From Xenopus tropicalis (taxonomy: Eukaryota > Chordata > Amphibia > Anura > Pipidae), in the NCBI RefSeq assembly GCF_000004195.4, contig NC_030678.2, positions 85,596,904 to 85,660,903 on the forward strand: 64,000 nucleotides of DNA, given 5' to 3'. How positions within the stretch are numbered: position 1 is the stretch's first letter; each line of letters starts with the position of its first letter. Both the position numbers and the translations under genes were made by a program. The notes beneath the pieces are model-generated. The model saw only the letters and a program-made list of their open reading frames with translations. It was not told the DNA's origin and did not search any database. Below are positions 1 through 11,999 of this stretch, piece by piece.

Positions 1-557
1 CACGCACGAAACGCATCAGGCGTTCTGGGTTTTTAAGAATGTAAATAAAGTTCGAGTTTTATCCATTCTCTGGCTGACCATGGTGCTTTGTGAGCCGCTT
101 TCTTCAGAGATTTGTGGTAGCTTCCCCCAAACAAAAACCCAGACACATCAAACATAACTATAAATTATCAAGACCAAAAATGTTCTTCCATATTTTTTGA
201 TCTCCCTGTATGATCTTCTTTCCGAAATATTTCTTGGAACTGCCATTTCATATTCTATATTACTGCTAAATTCTCTCATTAGCTGGGAAATTTTTGGGAC
301 CTCCTGTTTTTTCCCCAATTCCTGGCAGTGGACCGCATCCCCAAGTCTAACTGTATTTGATAAGTCCAGAAGGATTGGATGATGGAACCAGACCACCATA
401 TGTGTACCATATCTCCTATTATTAACAGTATTAACAGTTCCTGGATAAATCTGTGACAATTTTGTAAAAATTTTCCTAGTGTGTTATGTGCACTGAATAT
501 TTTAGAAGTCTGTCTGACATCTAATTCCAGTGTTTGTAGAGCAAATGATGTATACAA
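1..557 (-). pseudogene. Possible L1/Tx1-like ORF2 C-terminal remnant
   Basis: Read on the minus strand from about 557 to 148, two overlapping frames give peptides that resemble the C-terminal end of L1/Tx1-type LINE ORF2. One has a spaced pattern HIWWSG..I.SFW; the other, further downstream, has EYEMAVPRN followed by RRSYREIKKYG and a stop. The pieces lie in different frames, so the copy is frameshifted. The 147 bases beyond the stop could be its 3' tail; they end with a GATGCGTTTCGTGCGTG string (minus strand) like those seen near frog retroelement ends. The similarity is from memory of the family pattern and is weak. Chance is a real alternative. Confidence 0.33.
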
Positions 558-845
558 AACTGTTCTGTGATGATTGAGTCAGGGCAACAGGGAACTCTGG
601 AGCTACTGTCTGGTCAGAAGGTGATGGAAGCTGCAGGTTGCACACAGCGCCATGCTTCAAAAGGCATGAATGGAAGGCAGAAAGGACTGATTGGAGCTGA
701 GCTCAACTATATGGTTCCAGAGTGCATTTTGACACAAGTACCATTAATGAAAGTGGCTTTAGAGGTAACTAACTGCAGGGAAAAGCACCATTTGTCTTAC
801 ATCATTTTAAACATATGTTTTAGCCTTAAAGGGCTCAACTGAGCA

Positions 846-1215
846 TTAAAGGAGAATACAAGTCAAAATTTAAAAAACATACTGCCCAATAGTCCTCCTA
901 TTGTTTAGTAAAAACACACTTTTGGCTCACCTAATCAAATATTTACTCAGTCACACTTACTTCACATTTTCTAGAACAGGCAGCCATCTCTAAAAAGGTA
1001 TTCTCCCTTCCTTTCCCTCCTTGCTTCATACTGCACATGTGTTTCATTCCCTCCCCACCCTCCCCTCTGCCAGATCCGCTTCTGATTGGCTGGTGGGCAT
1101 GTGTAGCTCAGAACAGGAGACAGGATCAAGTTACACACATGCTCAGAGAATAGGAAGGCTGCTGCTGGCAGCCTACAGGAAGGGGAGAGAGATTTCAGTG
1201 ATGTCACTGTAGTCT
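846..1215. mobile_element. T2-type MITE, left end with degenerate body
   Basis: Starts TTAAAGGAGAATACAAG, matching the TTAA target plus AAAGGRR ends of Xenopus T2 MITEs. The matching right end (CTTTAA) is not clear, so the right limit is approximate. The body contains no gene-like frame. Confidence 0.45.
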
Positions 1216-3839
1216 TCACACTGCTGCAAGGCTTGTTTTGCTTTTTACTCATTAGCAGGTTGAGAATACATTTCCAACTGAAACTGCAGCTCTGGGTATT
1301 TAATTGCAATTTGCAACAAATTATTTAAACATGCAAAAGGCTTCCTCTGGTTGGATTGCTTGGGGTGGAGAAATGTTAAAGGGTAATTTCTAGAGATGTC
1401 TGCTTTCCTGGAAATACTTAATGTAGTTTTGTATTATTGTGATAATGGATCTGGCTGCAATGCATTTCATATGAGAGGTATGAAGGCATGCAATACTGCT
1501 GAAAAACCAACATTTTTGTTCTGATACAGTTTGGTTTCAAATGATTTTGCTGCCAAATATAACCAGATATTCTTACACATTAGACTGACATTTGAAAGGC
1601 ACTACCATTAAGAAGTGAGAGCAGCATTTTCTCTATGGAAAGCAAATGACTGTGACATTTCGCTAAGGATGCTGATTAGAAAATTGTACAAGTAAAACTT
1701 TTTTTTTTTCTTTTAACATATTTAAGGGGTTTTACAGAAATGTGAGTACAGAGTACAGAATTCCATGTTCCCTTTTTTAAGAAGAGTTAAAATCCCAAGC
1801 AGTTATCTTTTTATCTGTAAACACCAATCTCACTTGCAGCAGTTCGAATGTTTTTTTGTCTATTATTCTTTTGACAAAATAGGTTTCTTCAAACAAAGCA
1901 GAACCCAAACTCTCCGCTGCAAAATTAATTGGTTTTTGGATCCAAAGGAAAAAAATGCTTGAAGCCGCTAAGAGGATGAAAAGCCTCAACTAGGATTCAT
2001 ACTGCTGTTACCGCTGAATCCTGATTAGTATTACAATACTCAACATGGTTGTAGTCAGCAAAAGAGGATTAGCAACTTCTGTGTGTACCGTAGGGTTCTG
2101 TTCAGGATGACACCTTATCCTTTCCCCGAGGAATATCAACAACCCCATATATGCCAATGAGGGCTTTTGGAAATCCGCAAAATATATTTTTAAAAAAAGT
2201 GATATCTTTTTATCTGTTTTATATGTGTGTAATGTTTTCACACCACATGTTGCATTACATTTGCATAGCACTATTTTGAACCGAGTAATTAGGTACCTCA
2301 GTTAAATTAATTTAATAGCAAGGGTTACAATATAATTTTGAAACCTCAGTTAAAGCCATAGCAGTGACAGGATTTACCTAGCATCTCTTAGAAAATGCAG
2401 CCTACTTTAAAATGCATGCTACTTTTATTAACCTGTGCAACTCACCGGAACAATGAACAAAAGAAATCGTTCTTGTAAAACACAGACACCATACTGACAC
2501 AGGAAGGTTTATGGAGATGGCCACCCTCAGATTAAACGCATCCACATCAGTTTGTACAAGGTTAGAGTCTTGTTCAATCTGGATTCTTTCATTGTTGCCA
2601 AAACTAAGAATACACCAGCCAATAAACTGAACAGACAGATACCATTTGTTTTATACATACATGTCTACCTTTCCATTTTTTTCTGTTGGTTTGGGCTGAC
2701 AGGCCAAATCTGGGTATGTATGGCTTGCTTTAGCCTTTAGTGATGGTCTAAACCCACTGCCTCGATTGCCACATTGGAGTGCAAGGCTATTTATGATACT
2801 TCTTATACATATGGTTAAATTAATACAATGGGCAAATTAATCCCATTCTTTCTAGTATGTGAAAATCAAAGAAGTCATGCAAAGCCCTTTGGGTCTACAT
2901 CTTGCCGACCAAAAAAAGCTGTTACTCACAAAGCTTTAAAGCAAAAAAGCAAAATGACATTAATATGAAAATGTGACTTCTTGATTCCAATAAAATGCTC
3001 AAAATATTTGTTTTTTTTTATTTATATTAACTGAGGCTGTTGTAGGTTTTTTTTTATTAAATCTCAGGTGTGGAAACTAGTCAGAAAATGTTGCTTCAGG
3101 TTTATACAGATTATACAGGGTTTAAATAAGTATAAATATAACTAAACCGATTATTAAGATTTACAAGGTTTAATGGAAAAACAAAGGCGATGCTATAAAA
3201 AAATGCTTATTTCTTTGCTAGACTACACTTTTAAAATCCTTGCCTTCAGTATGATTTCTCTGTTTTATTTTTCTCTAGCTGTATGATAAACCATGACACA
3301 GAAAGCTGCTATTTTAGACAGAACACCTAGGGCTGTAATTAGTTTTTTTCCCCCCTGTGCTACATGAAGTGTCCCTTTTCTATTCTCTGGGGCTATAATT
3401 CCAAGTCCCTTGTTCTAGCTGTGTATTTCTTCAGGCTGAACATGCTCATCCTTCTCTTATTGCTGCTCCTTTCTGACTCAGGCTTTTTCACCTAAGGAAA
3501 CTTAATATAAGGAATAATGTACTCTCTGATTCAGCACTGTTAGAATGCATTGCTGGGGTCTTTTGAAGCTTCCTGGTCCTTCATTTACTCAAGAACCGCT
3601 TGCACATATTGGACTATAGGGCTTTAATCCGCCATAAAAATACATTCTATAAAATTATTAACCATGCTTTAGAGTTCATTCAAATAGAGGACATGAGATC
3701 TCTCCTTGAGTCATGCTGCCCCAACTATGGAAGGATACCTTATCCTGAAATGTTCAAATTCCAAGCATTTCAAATATATGCAATTCCTGCATAGACGTTT
3801 CAGCCATGGTTACTATCAACATAACAACAAATCAATAAC
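1216..3839. other. Unassigned AT-rich DNA
   Basis: No protein-coding frame, RNA gene or recognisable repeat was seen. There are only short homopolymer runs (for example T runs near 1699 and 3009). Small open frames here are short and compositionally ordinary. Confidence 0.5.
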
Positions 3840-4419
3840 TACCGTATCTACTCGAGTATAAGCCGATCCGAATATAAGCCGAGGTACCTAATTTTACCTA
3901 AGAAAACTGGAAAAACTTATTGACTTGAGTATAAGCCTAGGGTGGGAAATGCAGCCGCTACTGCTAAGTTTCAATAATCAAAATAAATACCAATAAAATT
4001 ACATTCATTGAGGCATCAGTGGGGTTTATGTTTTTAAATATTTATTTCAAAGAAAAACAGTAAGTGAGCTCTGTAAGTGGAGAAGAGGGTAAACAAAAAC
4101 AATATGGTATCAACAATGATAACTTAAGAGTACTACACCCCTTAGCTTAATCCTTCAAAACTGTATATAGTTTATATACAATATAAAGTGCGATGTCTAG
4201 TGCAGAATGGGACAGGTGAGGATGGTAGATGAAGATGAATTAGGTAGCGTGCCAGGGCACTGGAGGGTCTGGTTACAGGTGGCCTAATTTGCACACAAAG
4301 GACAGAGGGTGCTAGTCTGGAGGGACCCATGGCACCCGACTCGAGTATAAGCCGAGGGTGACTTTTTCAGCACATTTCAGGTGCTGAAAAACTAGGCTTA
4401 TACTCGAGTATATACAGTA
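3840..4419. mobile_element. MITE with CTCGAGTATAAGCC ends, TA target
   Basis: The outer ends are CCGTATCTACTCGAGTATAA (from 3842) and the inverted counterpart ending at 4417, with 21 of about 23 bases matching. Both ends are flanked by TA (3840-3841 and 4418-4419), as in Tc1/mariner-type insertions. The motif (C/T)T(C/T)GAGTATAAGCC recurs in direct orientation near 3851, 3925 and 4339, and in diverged form near 3871. That pattern resembles subterminal transposase-binding sites. The interior (about 3960-4330) encodes nothing. Superfamily assignment rests on the TA duplication only. Confidence 0.6.
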
Positions 4420-4862
4420 GTTAAAGTACTAATGTCAATAGTATGCCTGACATGCCTATAGTTTGTACTGATAGAACAAGCCTTCAGAAAGTATCCCATA
4501 TTTAAAATACTTATGGACAGGAATGTTTATGCACCTGGCATGTTCCAGTGCTAAGATTATGAAGCAAAGCTCTGTGTAATTGTTCATTCTGAGCAGATAT
4601 GAGCTAATCAGTAGTAATTAGAGATGATTTGCACCTCTGTTGCATAAAACCTAGTTGTTTGATTTGGACTGCTTCAAGCAGATTTGAGGTTATAAAATAT
4701 CTCTATATTGGGCATAGAAATGCTGATTGATTCACAGACTGCAAATCAGGTTTTGTAAATGAATCAAGTTTTGTTAAAATTTATAACATTTCTCATATTT
4801 TTAACTGTCATTTGATTTCCAGGATAAGTTCAGAATAGTTTTTCTAAAGGCAACAATGAAAG
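4420..4862. other. Unassigned DNA
   Basis: Nothing recognisable was seen in this stretch. Confidence 0.4.
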
Positions 4863-5056
4863 TACAGGTATGGGACCTCGGATTTTCTGAATAAGGGGTC
4901 TTTCTGTAATTTGGATCGCCATACTTTAAGTCTGCTAAAAAAAAAATATTTAAACATTAAATGAACCCAATAGGATTGTTTTGCCTTTATTAAGGATTAA
5001 TTACGTCTTAGCTGGGATCAAGTACAACAGGTACTTTTTTATTATTACGGAGAAAA
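4863..5056. mobile_element. TACAGGTATGGGA-type MITE, right-truncated
   Basis: Begins TACAGGTATGGGACCTCGGA and continues with the family interior (TTTCTGTAATTTGGATC, AAGTCTGCTAA, AACCCAATAGG). The same family is present at 30684, 33451 and 41807 in this window. The inverted right end is missing. Confidence 0.55.
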
Positions 5057-5279
5057 AGGTAACAAGAGAAACTCCTTAGTGCTTATGCAGAGAGCACAAG
5101 GTACAGAGTACAGTGTTGATGGGTACAGGCCAGCCTTGTCTTTACTATAAGGCAGACCGCAAGTATAGGGTTTCATTGTGTTTTCACAAAACACAGGCAG
5201 TACTGTGACCTTTAATCTGAAAGTGTATAACATTGTCCTCATCATGCAAATCCATTTGCACTGCTTAAAGTGAAAGTTC

Positions 5280-5918
5280 AGTTCCACAATTCTAAAGGGG
5301 TGACCTCTAGTTTTTTGTTATTTTCTAATTGAAAAAGATCCCCGCTATTTTTCTATAATGTCCTCTAATGTACTTGTAAAGAAGATTCATGTCCCCTTGT
5401 AAGCACCTTAACTCCAGAGAAAATAACTCCGGCTTTCTTGATAGTTTAATTGTTTCATTCCCCTTTGGTTGCACTTATTTGTACTCTTTTCAGCTCATTA
5501 ATAACCTTCTTAAGGATTGGGGCCCAAATCCGCATTACATTCTCAAGGTGAGGATTTACCAGGCATCTATAAAGAGGCAACATTACATTTTTATCTTTTC
5601 AAATTCAATGGCTTTTTATGCAAGAAAAAGCTTTACTTACTTTAGTGGTCACTGACTGATACTTACTGATCCTTTCATGTATAACTAAAATTTGTCATTT
5701 TTGCCCATGTTAATAAGCTTGCATTTATCAACACTGAACCTCTTTTGCAGAATGTTTTCCCAGTTCTTCAAATCTCTCTGTGAAGTGGAAACATCCTGAA
5801 TAGAGACAGTTCTTATAATATCTACTTCAAGGTCATTTAAGAACAAATTAAGAAGGGACCAAGGACAGACCCCTAAAGGTACTCTATTAACAACAGTGGT
5901 CCAATTAGAAAATTTGTT
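5280..5918 (-). pseudogene. Old diverged CR1 LINE fragment (ORF2 3' part)
   Basis: On the minus strand this aligns by eye with the RT-to-C-terminal part of the full CR1 at 9284-11104. Shared landmarks on the plus strand are CTAATGTACTTGTA, CAGCTCATTAATA.CCTTCTTAAGGA and TGGTCCAATTAGAAAAT. It is strongly diverged, internally deleted (around 5640-5700) and full of stops, so it is an old dead copy. It lies in the same orientation as the young CR1 3.3 kb away. Confidence 0.75.
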
Positions 5919-5939
5919 ATAGGGGTAGATTTGGTTATT

Positions 5940-6800
5940 TACCTAATGGCAGAGGCAGGCTGGACTGGCAATCTGTGGATTCTGGCAAATGTCCGAGGGG
6001 GCTGCTGTAAGATGCCATAGACAGTCACTATTTATAGGGTTGTTGGGGGACTGTGTGGGCCTTTGTGTAGTTAAAGTGCAAGGGTATTTTGAATCCTGTA
6101 GCAAGGTGTAGGGAAACAGGGGCATGACAGAGCCGTAGGGGTTGAAAAGCCACTCCCAGGTAGTGGTGGATTGGTGGGTTTAGATGTTGCAAGCAGTGGG
6201 GGTGTAAAAGGTGACTTTGAGTTTCCCACTTCCTATTCCATCTTAGACAGTACAGGAAAATGCCCACCCTCCCTCCCTATACAGGTGCGTTTGTATTGAA
6301 GTTTTGATGGCGGGGTGGTTGAGTCCGGGAACCAATGGTTATGTTAGGAAGGGAGTTGCATGGTTATTGGTGGCTGGCATGCCTGGCACCTCTGGGTAAG
6401 GAGGTGTATCAGGAAGTGAATTTTGTTGAGGAGTAGGTGGTTCCGGCCTAGGATGGCAGCTGGCAGTGCTAGAGGCATTGCGCAGTTATTGGATTGCTAT
6501 GGTACATGGTTGTTTGTTAACAAACGTTCAAGTTACGTTTATCATATTTTCATGATATGTTTAGCATATGTTCATGATATGTTTGATATGTTTATGATAT
6601 GACATTTGTTCTTTATGGTATGTTTTAAATTAAAACTTCAGCTGTTAATAAATGTTCTGCGGCCCTTTTCATCCAAAACTGGTATCTGTGTAATTTTTCT
6701 GGGAAATAAAGGATAGGAGGGGTGGTGTTTTAGGTTGGCTAGAGGTGGGGCAAGTCCCAATGATGCTCTTGTCAAGCTCTGGGCAGTGGCAATAGGATAT
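5940..6800 (+). mobile_element. GC-richer segment with retroelement-like 3' tail
   Basis: A G-rich block (5940-6520) is followed by an AT-rich run with repeated CATGATATGTTT (about 6541-6600) and then AATAAATGTTCTGCGGCCC, TATCTGTGTAATTTTT and GGGAAATAAAGG (to about 6715). The order AATAA - (C)TG(T/C)GGCC - GT.TCTGGT - T/A-rich is echoed in the B repeat of the split-repeat element (19270-19320) and at 63455-63515. I infer a diverged tail of a related retroelement. No coding capacity is visible. Confidence 0.3.
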
Positions 6801-6979
6801 TTCACATAGATGCAATTTTTAGAATGTTTTTGAATTGTAAAAACCTGCCTGAGGTATGCTAAAACAATGTGAATTTAAAATATTCCAAATTTAATTTAAC
6901 AAGTGAAAAATCTATTCTGTAAAAAGGCTTTCCTAAAAGTGCACTACATAATGCGACAGCCACGTACCAGACTCTAGCT

Positions 6980-7116
6980 CAGGAGTGGGCAAACTTTTGG
7001 GCTCACGGGCCACATTTACTTACCCCCGCGTGATGAGACTTGGCGTCGTCGGTGGCCCGAATTAAAAAGGCCAAGGGGCCGGATGTGGCCCGCGGGCCGT
7101 AGTTTGCCCACCCCTG
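6980..7116. mobile_element. hAT-type MITE with perfect 8-bp target duplication
   Basis: Terminal inverted repeats are CAGGAGTGGGCAAACTTT at the left and AGTTTGCCCACCCCTG at the right. The 8-bp sequence CTCTAGCT flanks both sides (6972-6979 and 7117-7124). The interior is GC-rich and non-coding. CAG..CTG ends and an 8-bp duplication are the hAT hallmarks. The perfect duplication suggests a fairly recent insertion. Confidence 0.85.
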
Positions 7117-7124
7117 CTCTAGCT

Positions 7125-8601
7125 TCACCAGATTAAAAAAAATATAGATGTTAACTCCCCATAATGCCTTAATGAAAAAAAAAATGTTTCTCTGACTAAA
7201 TTTTAAATAATTTAGTGACCTACAGTAGCATGGATATTTTGTTAAAGTAATATGGCAGAAATGAAGATAATAAACATTAAAAAGAAGAATAGGGATTATA
7301 AGACATAGGATAACAGAAGCAGACTACCCTTTTTTTAAAAAAAATCTCATCCCTTTACTGTTATCTCTAAGGATGATAAATGACTATTTGTATAATCTCT
7401 TATTACTCACTATAATGTATTGTGTTGCACCATATAATCTTCGTATGTGAATCCTTCTTTTTCATGGAGTGGCTCTTGCATAATTACTTTTGTATCTGTA
7501 ACTATAATGACATAAACTGCTTTGGGGCTACCATTTAATCAATACAAAAAAGGAGGAAGATAGGTCTTTGTGCAGGATTGCAATCACAACATGTGGAGCA
7601 GAAACAAACAAGACATTATTAATGTGTACTGCTGAGATCAAGGGTAGAGGGACTGGGATGCATTTTTAACAGGGCAAGCATTGTGTAACATGTATATCAT
7701 ACATGGCTGTTTGGTATTGATTAGTGATCAGTGAAATATTTTGCAGATCATGGATTCATCATGCATTTTGCTTTTAAAAGACAGAGAAAACTCTCATTGA
7801 GTTCAATGTATTTTGCTTCATTATTTGAGTCAGCACTTTATATGAGAACAAGTTGCAAGTGGTCCAAATTCCTTTTAAAATCGAAAAAAATAATCTAAAA
7901 TAAAAGTTTTCAGTAGATAACCCAAACCAGAACTAATTGTTGGGAGTAGCAACAAAATTGTTTTGGTTTTAAAACTTACTAATGTAAAACTAGAAGAGAA
8001 AAATATGAACAAAAATAGGTGCTCACTGGGAGGGAATAAGGGACCATTTATGAAGACAAGTGCAAAGTGCAACTTCACAATTAAGTTGTTGTGGTCTTTA
8101 CCCATCGTGCCGCTGTTTTTCCCCCCAATTTCAGCATAATTGCAGGAATGCTTCAAGTTGCATCTGTTAAAACTGGGACAGGGTGGAAATAATCTAGAAT
8201 GGAGGTTGTTTTACTCCCTGATCATGCATTGATACTGGGTGTACTGGGTGCAAGTCTGGTGTGTCTGAAGATGCAAACTACTCTGGAAACCCTGGAGATT
8301 CTGGAGAAACTATGGAGATTCAGGTAAAGAGTGGTGGTAGATCCAGGGTTCCACAGCATCAATAGGCACATTTGCACACCATCAAAAGAGGCTTTATGAA
8401 TGCATTGGCAAACATGTAGAAGTGCACAAGTGTATGTAAAAGCAAGCACTTTAATGAATAGGAAATTGCATCAATATGCACTTTCCATTGTGTCTATTAA
8501 AAAGCACCTGCACTTGCAGGTGAGTTTGTTTATGACCCTTTTAACGTGCCCTATTTTTCTACTAGTTTTGATTTGCCTATATTTTAAAGTACAAGCAATA
8601 C
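7125..8601. other. Unassigned DNA, left flank of the composite element
   Basis: AT-rich sequence with no recognisable gene or repeat. The last bases before the composite element are GCAATAC, which become part of the predicted empty target site. Confidence 0.45.
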
Positions 8602-8831
8602 AGGAAGCCCTGAAGCTATAAACGCAGGGGCTGCATGACAAGTTATCCGAATGACCAGCAGCCAGATTACACTGGTTTATGTTTAAAGATTGAAAAATCA
8701 GATGCAGCTGTGATTGGGTGAGAAGCAGTATGTTAAGGAGGGGGAAAGCTGGGCTGGGGGTGGAGAAGGATAGGGATATGATGTCACAAAAGAAGGAGTT
8801 CACTTCCTATCTTCTGAACAGGTAGAAACAT
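8602..8831. repeat. Split direct repeat A1 (left end)
   Basis: This 230-bp sequence starts AGGAAGCCCTGAAGC and ends GGTAGAAACAT; it is repeated without any visible difference at 18271-18500. It carries a G-rich segment (about 8734-8770) and ATGATGTCACAAAAG, a CRE-like TGATGTCA. By analogy with related elements this end would hold the promoter, but that is inference. A 110-residue minus-strand open frame crosses it and is shared with A2 only because the DNA is identical. Confidence 0.85.
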
Positions 8832-9120
8832 GAGGCAGAGCTCTCTCTTTAATATATTGTTATTAGCTGCAGTATATACACACTAACTCCTCACTATACT
8901 GCTGGCTTTGGGGGTAGAACTATTTGGGCAGCTGTTTGTTAGTCTCTTGCTGTTTGTTTGCAGCTTTACAGCAGTTAATCTCACTGTAGCCACTCAGGCA
9001 GCATGGAAGTCAGCCTGGGCCCAAAAATGTACCCTCTCTATTATATAGGAATCCAGGCTGTGACATTGAGCTGCAGCTACTGCAACTCATTACAGTGTAC
9101 AGAGAGCTATAGTTGGAGTA
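8832..9120. other. Element body, first half of unit 1
   Basis: Non-coding. From about 8838 this part matches 15115-15400 in diverged form, sharing TGGGGGTAGAACTATTTGGGC, reduced here to its core GGGGGTAGAACTATTTGGGC, and ATCCAGGCTGTGACA. It ends in one copy of the 23-bp minisatellite unit, where the CR1 inserted. The unit resumes after the CR1 at about 14717. Confidence 0.65.
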
Positions 9121-9168
9121 TACATAGTTACATAGTTACATAGTTACATAGTTACATAGTTACATAGT
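9121..9168 (-). repeat. CR1 3' tail, six TACATAGT units
   Basis: Six perfect 8-bp TACATAGT repeats. Short 8-bp tails at the 3' end, rather than poly(A), are a CR1 property (chicken CR1 also ends in 8-bp repeats). The same tail consensus lets the fragment at 30010-30066 be read as a CR1 end. Confidence 0.85.
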
Positions 9169-9283
9169 GTTGAAAAAAGACCTGTGTCCATCAAGTTCAA
9201 CCCATCCAAGTAAACCCAGCACACCTAACCCACACCTACCAATATATACTCACATACATAAACTATAAATACAACCACTAGTA

Positions 9284-11104
9284 CTAACTGTAGATATTAG
9301 TATCACAATAGCCTTGGATATTCTGATTGATCAAGAACTCATCCAGGCCCCTCTTAAAGGCATTAACAGAATCTGCCATTACCACATCACTAGGAAGGGC
9401 ATTCCATAACCTCACTGCCCTCACCGTGAAAAACCACCTACGCTGCTTCAAATGGAAGCTCCGTTCCTCTAATCTAAAGGGGTGACCTCTGGTGCGCTGA
9501 TTGTTTTTATGGGAAAAAAGAACATCCCCCAACTGCCTATAATCCCCTCTAATGTACTTGTACAGAGTAATCATGTCCCCTCGCAAGCGCCTCTTTTCCA
9601 GAGAAAACAACCCCAACCTCGACAGTCTAACCTCATAGTTTAAATCTTCCATCCCCTTAACCAGTTTAGTTGCACGTCTCTGCACTCTCTCCAGCTCATT
9701 AATATCCTTCTTAAGGACTGGAGCCCAAAACTGCACTGCATACTCAAGGTGAGGCCTTACCAGGGACCTATAAAGGGGCAAAATTATGTTCTCATCCCTT
9801 GAGTCAATGCCCTTTTTTATACAAGACAGCACTTTATTTGCTTTAGTAGCCACAGAATGACACTGCCTGGAATTAGACAACTTGTTATCAACAAAAACCC
9901 CTAGATCCTTCTCCATTAAGGATACCCCCAACACACTACCATTCAGTAGATAGTTTGCGTTTATATTATTTCTACCAAAGTGCATAACTTTGCACTTATC
10001 AACATTGAACCTCATTTTCCAGTTTGCTGCCCAGTTATCTAATTTTGTCAAATCGCTCTGCAAAGCGGCAGCATCCTGCATGGAACTTATAGTTTTGCAC
10101 AATTTAGTGTCATCAGCAAAAATAGAAACAGTACTGTCTATGCCCACCTCCAGGTCATTAATAAACAAGTTAAACAGCAAAGGCCCAAGGACTGACCCCT
10201 GCGGTACTCCACTAACCACACTGGTCCAATTAGAAAATGTTCCATTTACAACCACTCTTTGTACTCTATCCTTCAGCCAGTTCTCTATCCAATTACAAAT
10301 ATTATGTTCTAGGCCAATATTCCTTAATTTGATCATTAACCTTCTGTGAGGTACTGTATCAAACGCTTTAGCAAAGTCCAAGTAGATGACATCAACTGCC
10401 ATTCCAGCATCAAGGTTCCTACTCACCTCCTCATAAAAGGCAACTAAATTAGTCTGGCAAGATCTGTTACGCATAAAACCATGCTGGCACAAACTAATAG
10501 TATTGTGAACTGCAATGTATTCAAGTACCCTATCCCTTATTACCCCTTCCAAAAGTTTTCCTACTACTGATGTCAGACTAACAGGCCTATAGTTTTCAGG
10601 CTGAGAACGGGATCCCTTTTTAAATAACGGCACCACATTAGCAATCCGCCAGTCTCTTGGCACCATGCCAGACCTCAATGAATCCTGAAAAATTAAGTGA
10701 AGAGGTTTGGCAATCACAGCGCTCAGCTCATTTAATACCCTGGGATGAATCCCATCCGGCCCTGGACCTTTGTTTACCTTTACATGTTCAAGTCTCTTTT
10801 GAATTTCCTCCCGAGTGACCCATGCGTCAGTAGCTAAATTACTAGAACTGGGCATATTACAAGGGAAGCCTTCATTATCTGGCTCCTCAGATGTATAGAC
10901 AGATGAAAAATAAGAGTTCAAAATTTCAGCTTTTTCCCCGTTTTCATCAACCAACGTACCCCCCCGTGATAATAAAGTTCCCACCCCTTCTTGCTTCATT
11001 TTTTTACTATTCACATAATTAAAAAATAATTTTGGATTCTTTTTACTCCTAGCAGCAATATCCCTTTCCATCTCTATTTTAGCTTGCCTGATAGCTTTTT
11101 GCAT
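9284..11104 (-). pseudogene. CR1 ORF2: reverse transcriptase and C-terminal part
   Basis: This 606-residue open frame holds the whole RT domain. Visible landmarks in order are VVPLFKKGSRSQPENYRPVSL (about residues 155-175, here reduced to its core NYRPVSL), HGFMRNRSC, the palm motif DFAKAFDTVPH (near 247), VPQGSVLGPLLF, the catalytic FADD (near 332) and the thumb-region LVRPHLEYAVQFWAP. The C-terminal CR1 block runs from LERVQRR through VRLWNALPSD to FKRGLDEFL. It would polymerise cDNA from the LINE RNA at the nicked target. The first Met shown (11104) is not the true start, because the frame joins the endonuclease frame through a one-base loss in an A run at about 11094-11098. No catalytic residue looks missing. 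Confidence 0.9.
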
Positions 11105-11955
11105 GCTTTATTTGCTTCCTTGTACCTGATGAAAGTTTCTGCTGTCCCAGCTAACTTGAATGCCCTAAAAGCACGTTTTTTCTTACCAACCTCGACAATA
11201 ACACTTTTATTCAGCCATAAAGGTTTTGCTTTGCGATGCCTCTCCTTGCTTACTAGGGGGATATACTGTTGCGTATACCTACAAAGCAATGTTTTAAAGA
11301 TGTTCCATTTTCCTTCTGTGTCTAACCCCATGAAAAGCCTTTCCCAGCTGACACATTGCAGAGATGCCCTTATACTGGCAAAGTCTGCACGTCTAAAATT
11401 GAGTGTTTTAGTTACTCCCTTATAGCGCTGTCTCTGCAGCATTATCTCAAAGGAGACCATGTTGTGATCACTGTTCCCCAAATGCTCACCCACACAAATG
11501 TTAGAGATAAGTTCATTATTATTAGAAATCACCAGGTCCAAAATAGCGTCATTCCTAGTGGGTTCTTGAACTGCCTGAAATAAAAAGTTGTCATTTAGCA
11601 TATTTACAAACCTACTAGCTTTTTCTGACTTAGCCCCCCCATTACTCCAGTCAATGTCCGGATAATTAAAGTCCCCCATAACAACAACTTGACCCAGTTT
11701 TGAAGCCTCCTCCATTTGCAACAATAGCTGGGCCTCATCCCCCTCATCTATACGGGGTGGTTTATAACATACACCAATGATCATTTTCTTTGTGACCTTC
11801 AGCCCTACTGAAATTTCTACCCAAAGAGATTCGACGTTTTCATTGGTAATGTCTTTATTACATGGCTTTAAGTCTGACTTTACGTAAAGACAAACCCCTC
11901 CACCCTTTTTAATCTCTCTGTCCCTCCTAAAAAGTGTATACCCATTTAAATTCAC
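11074..11955 (-). pseudogene. CR1 ORF2: APE-type endonuclease, main part
   Basis: 293 residues in the second frame. Motifs of AP-like endonucleases are VVVMGDFNYPDIDW (near residue 95), DLVISNNNELI and GNSDHNMVSFEI (the SDH catalytic histidine block). The N-terminal strand of the domain lies in a third frame upstream (12000-12305). The end of this frame overlaps the RT frame by 31 bases, and an A run at about 11094-11098 that is one base short explains the break. The domain nicks the target DNA to prime reverse transcription. Confidence 0.88.
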
Positions 11956-11999
11956 AGCCCAGTCGCATTTATCATCCCACCAGGTCTCAGTGATACCTA

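Noticed and set aside
8471..8803. Shared 65-residue peptide on the minus strand in two places (also 18173-18472)
   Set aside because: It is a shadow frame through the identical A1 and A2 repeats, with different flanking residues in each place.
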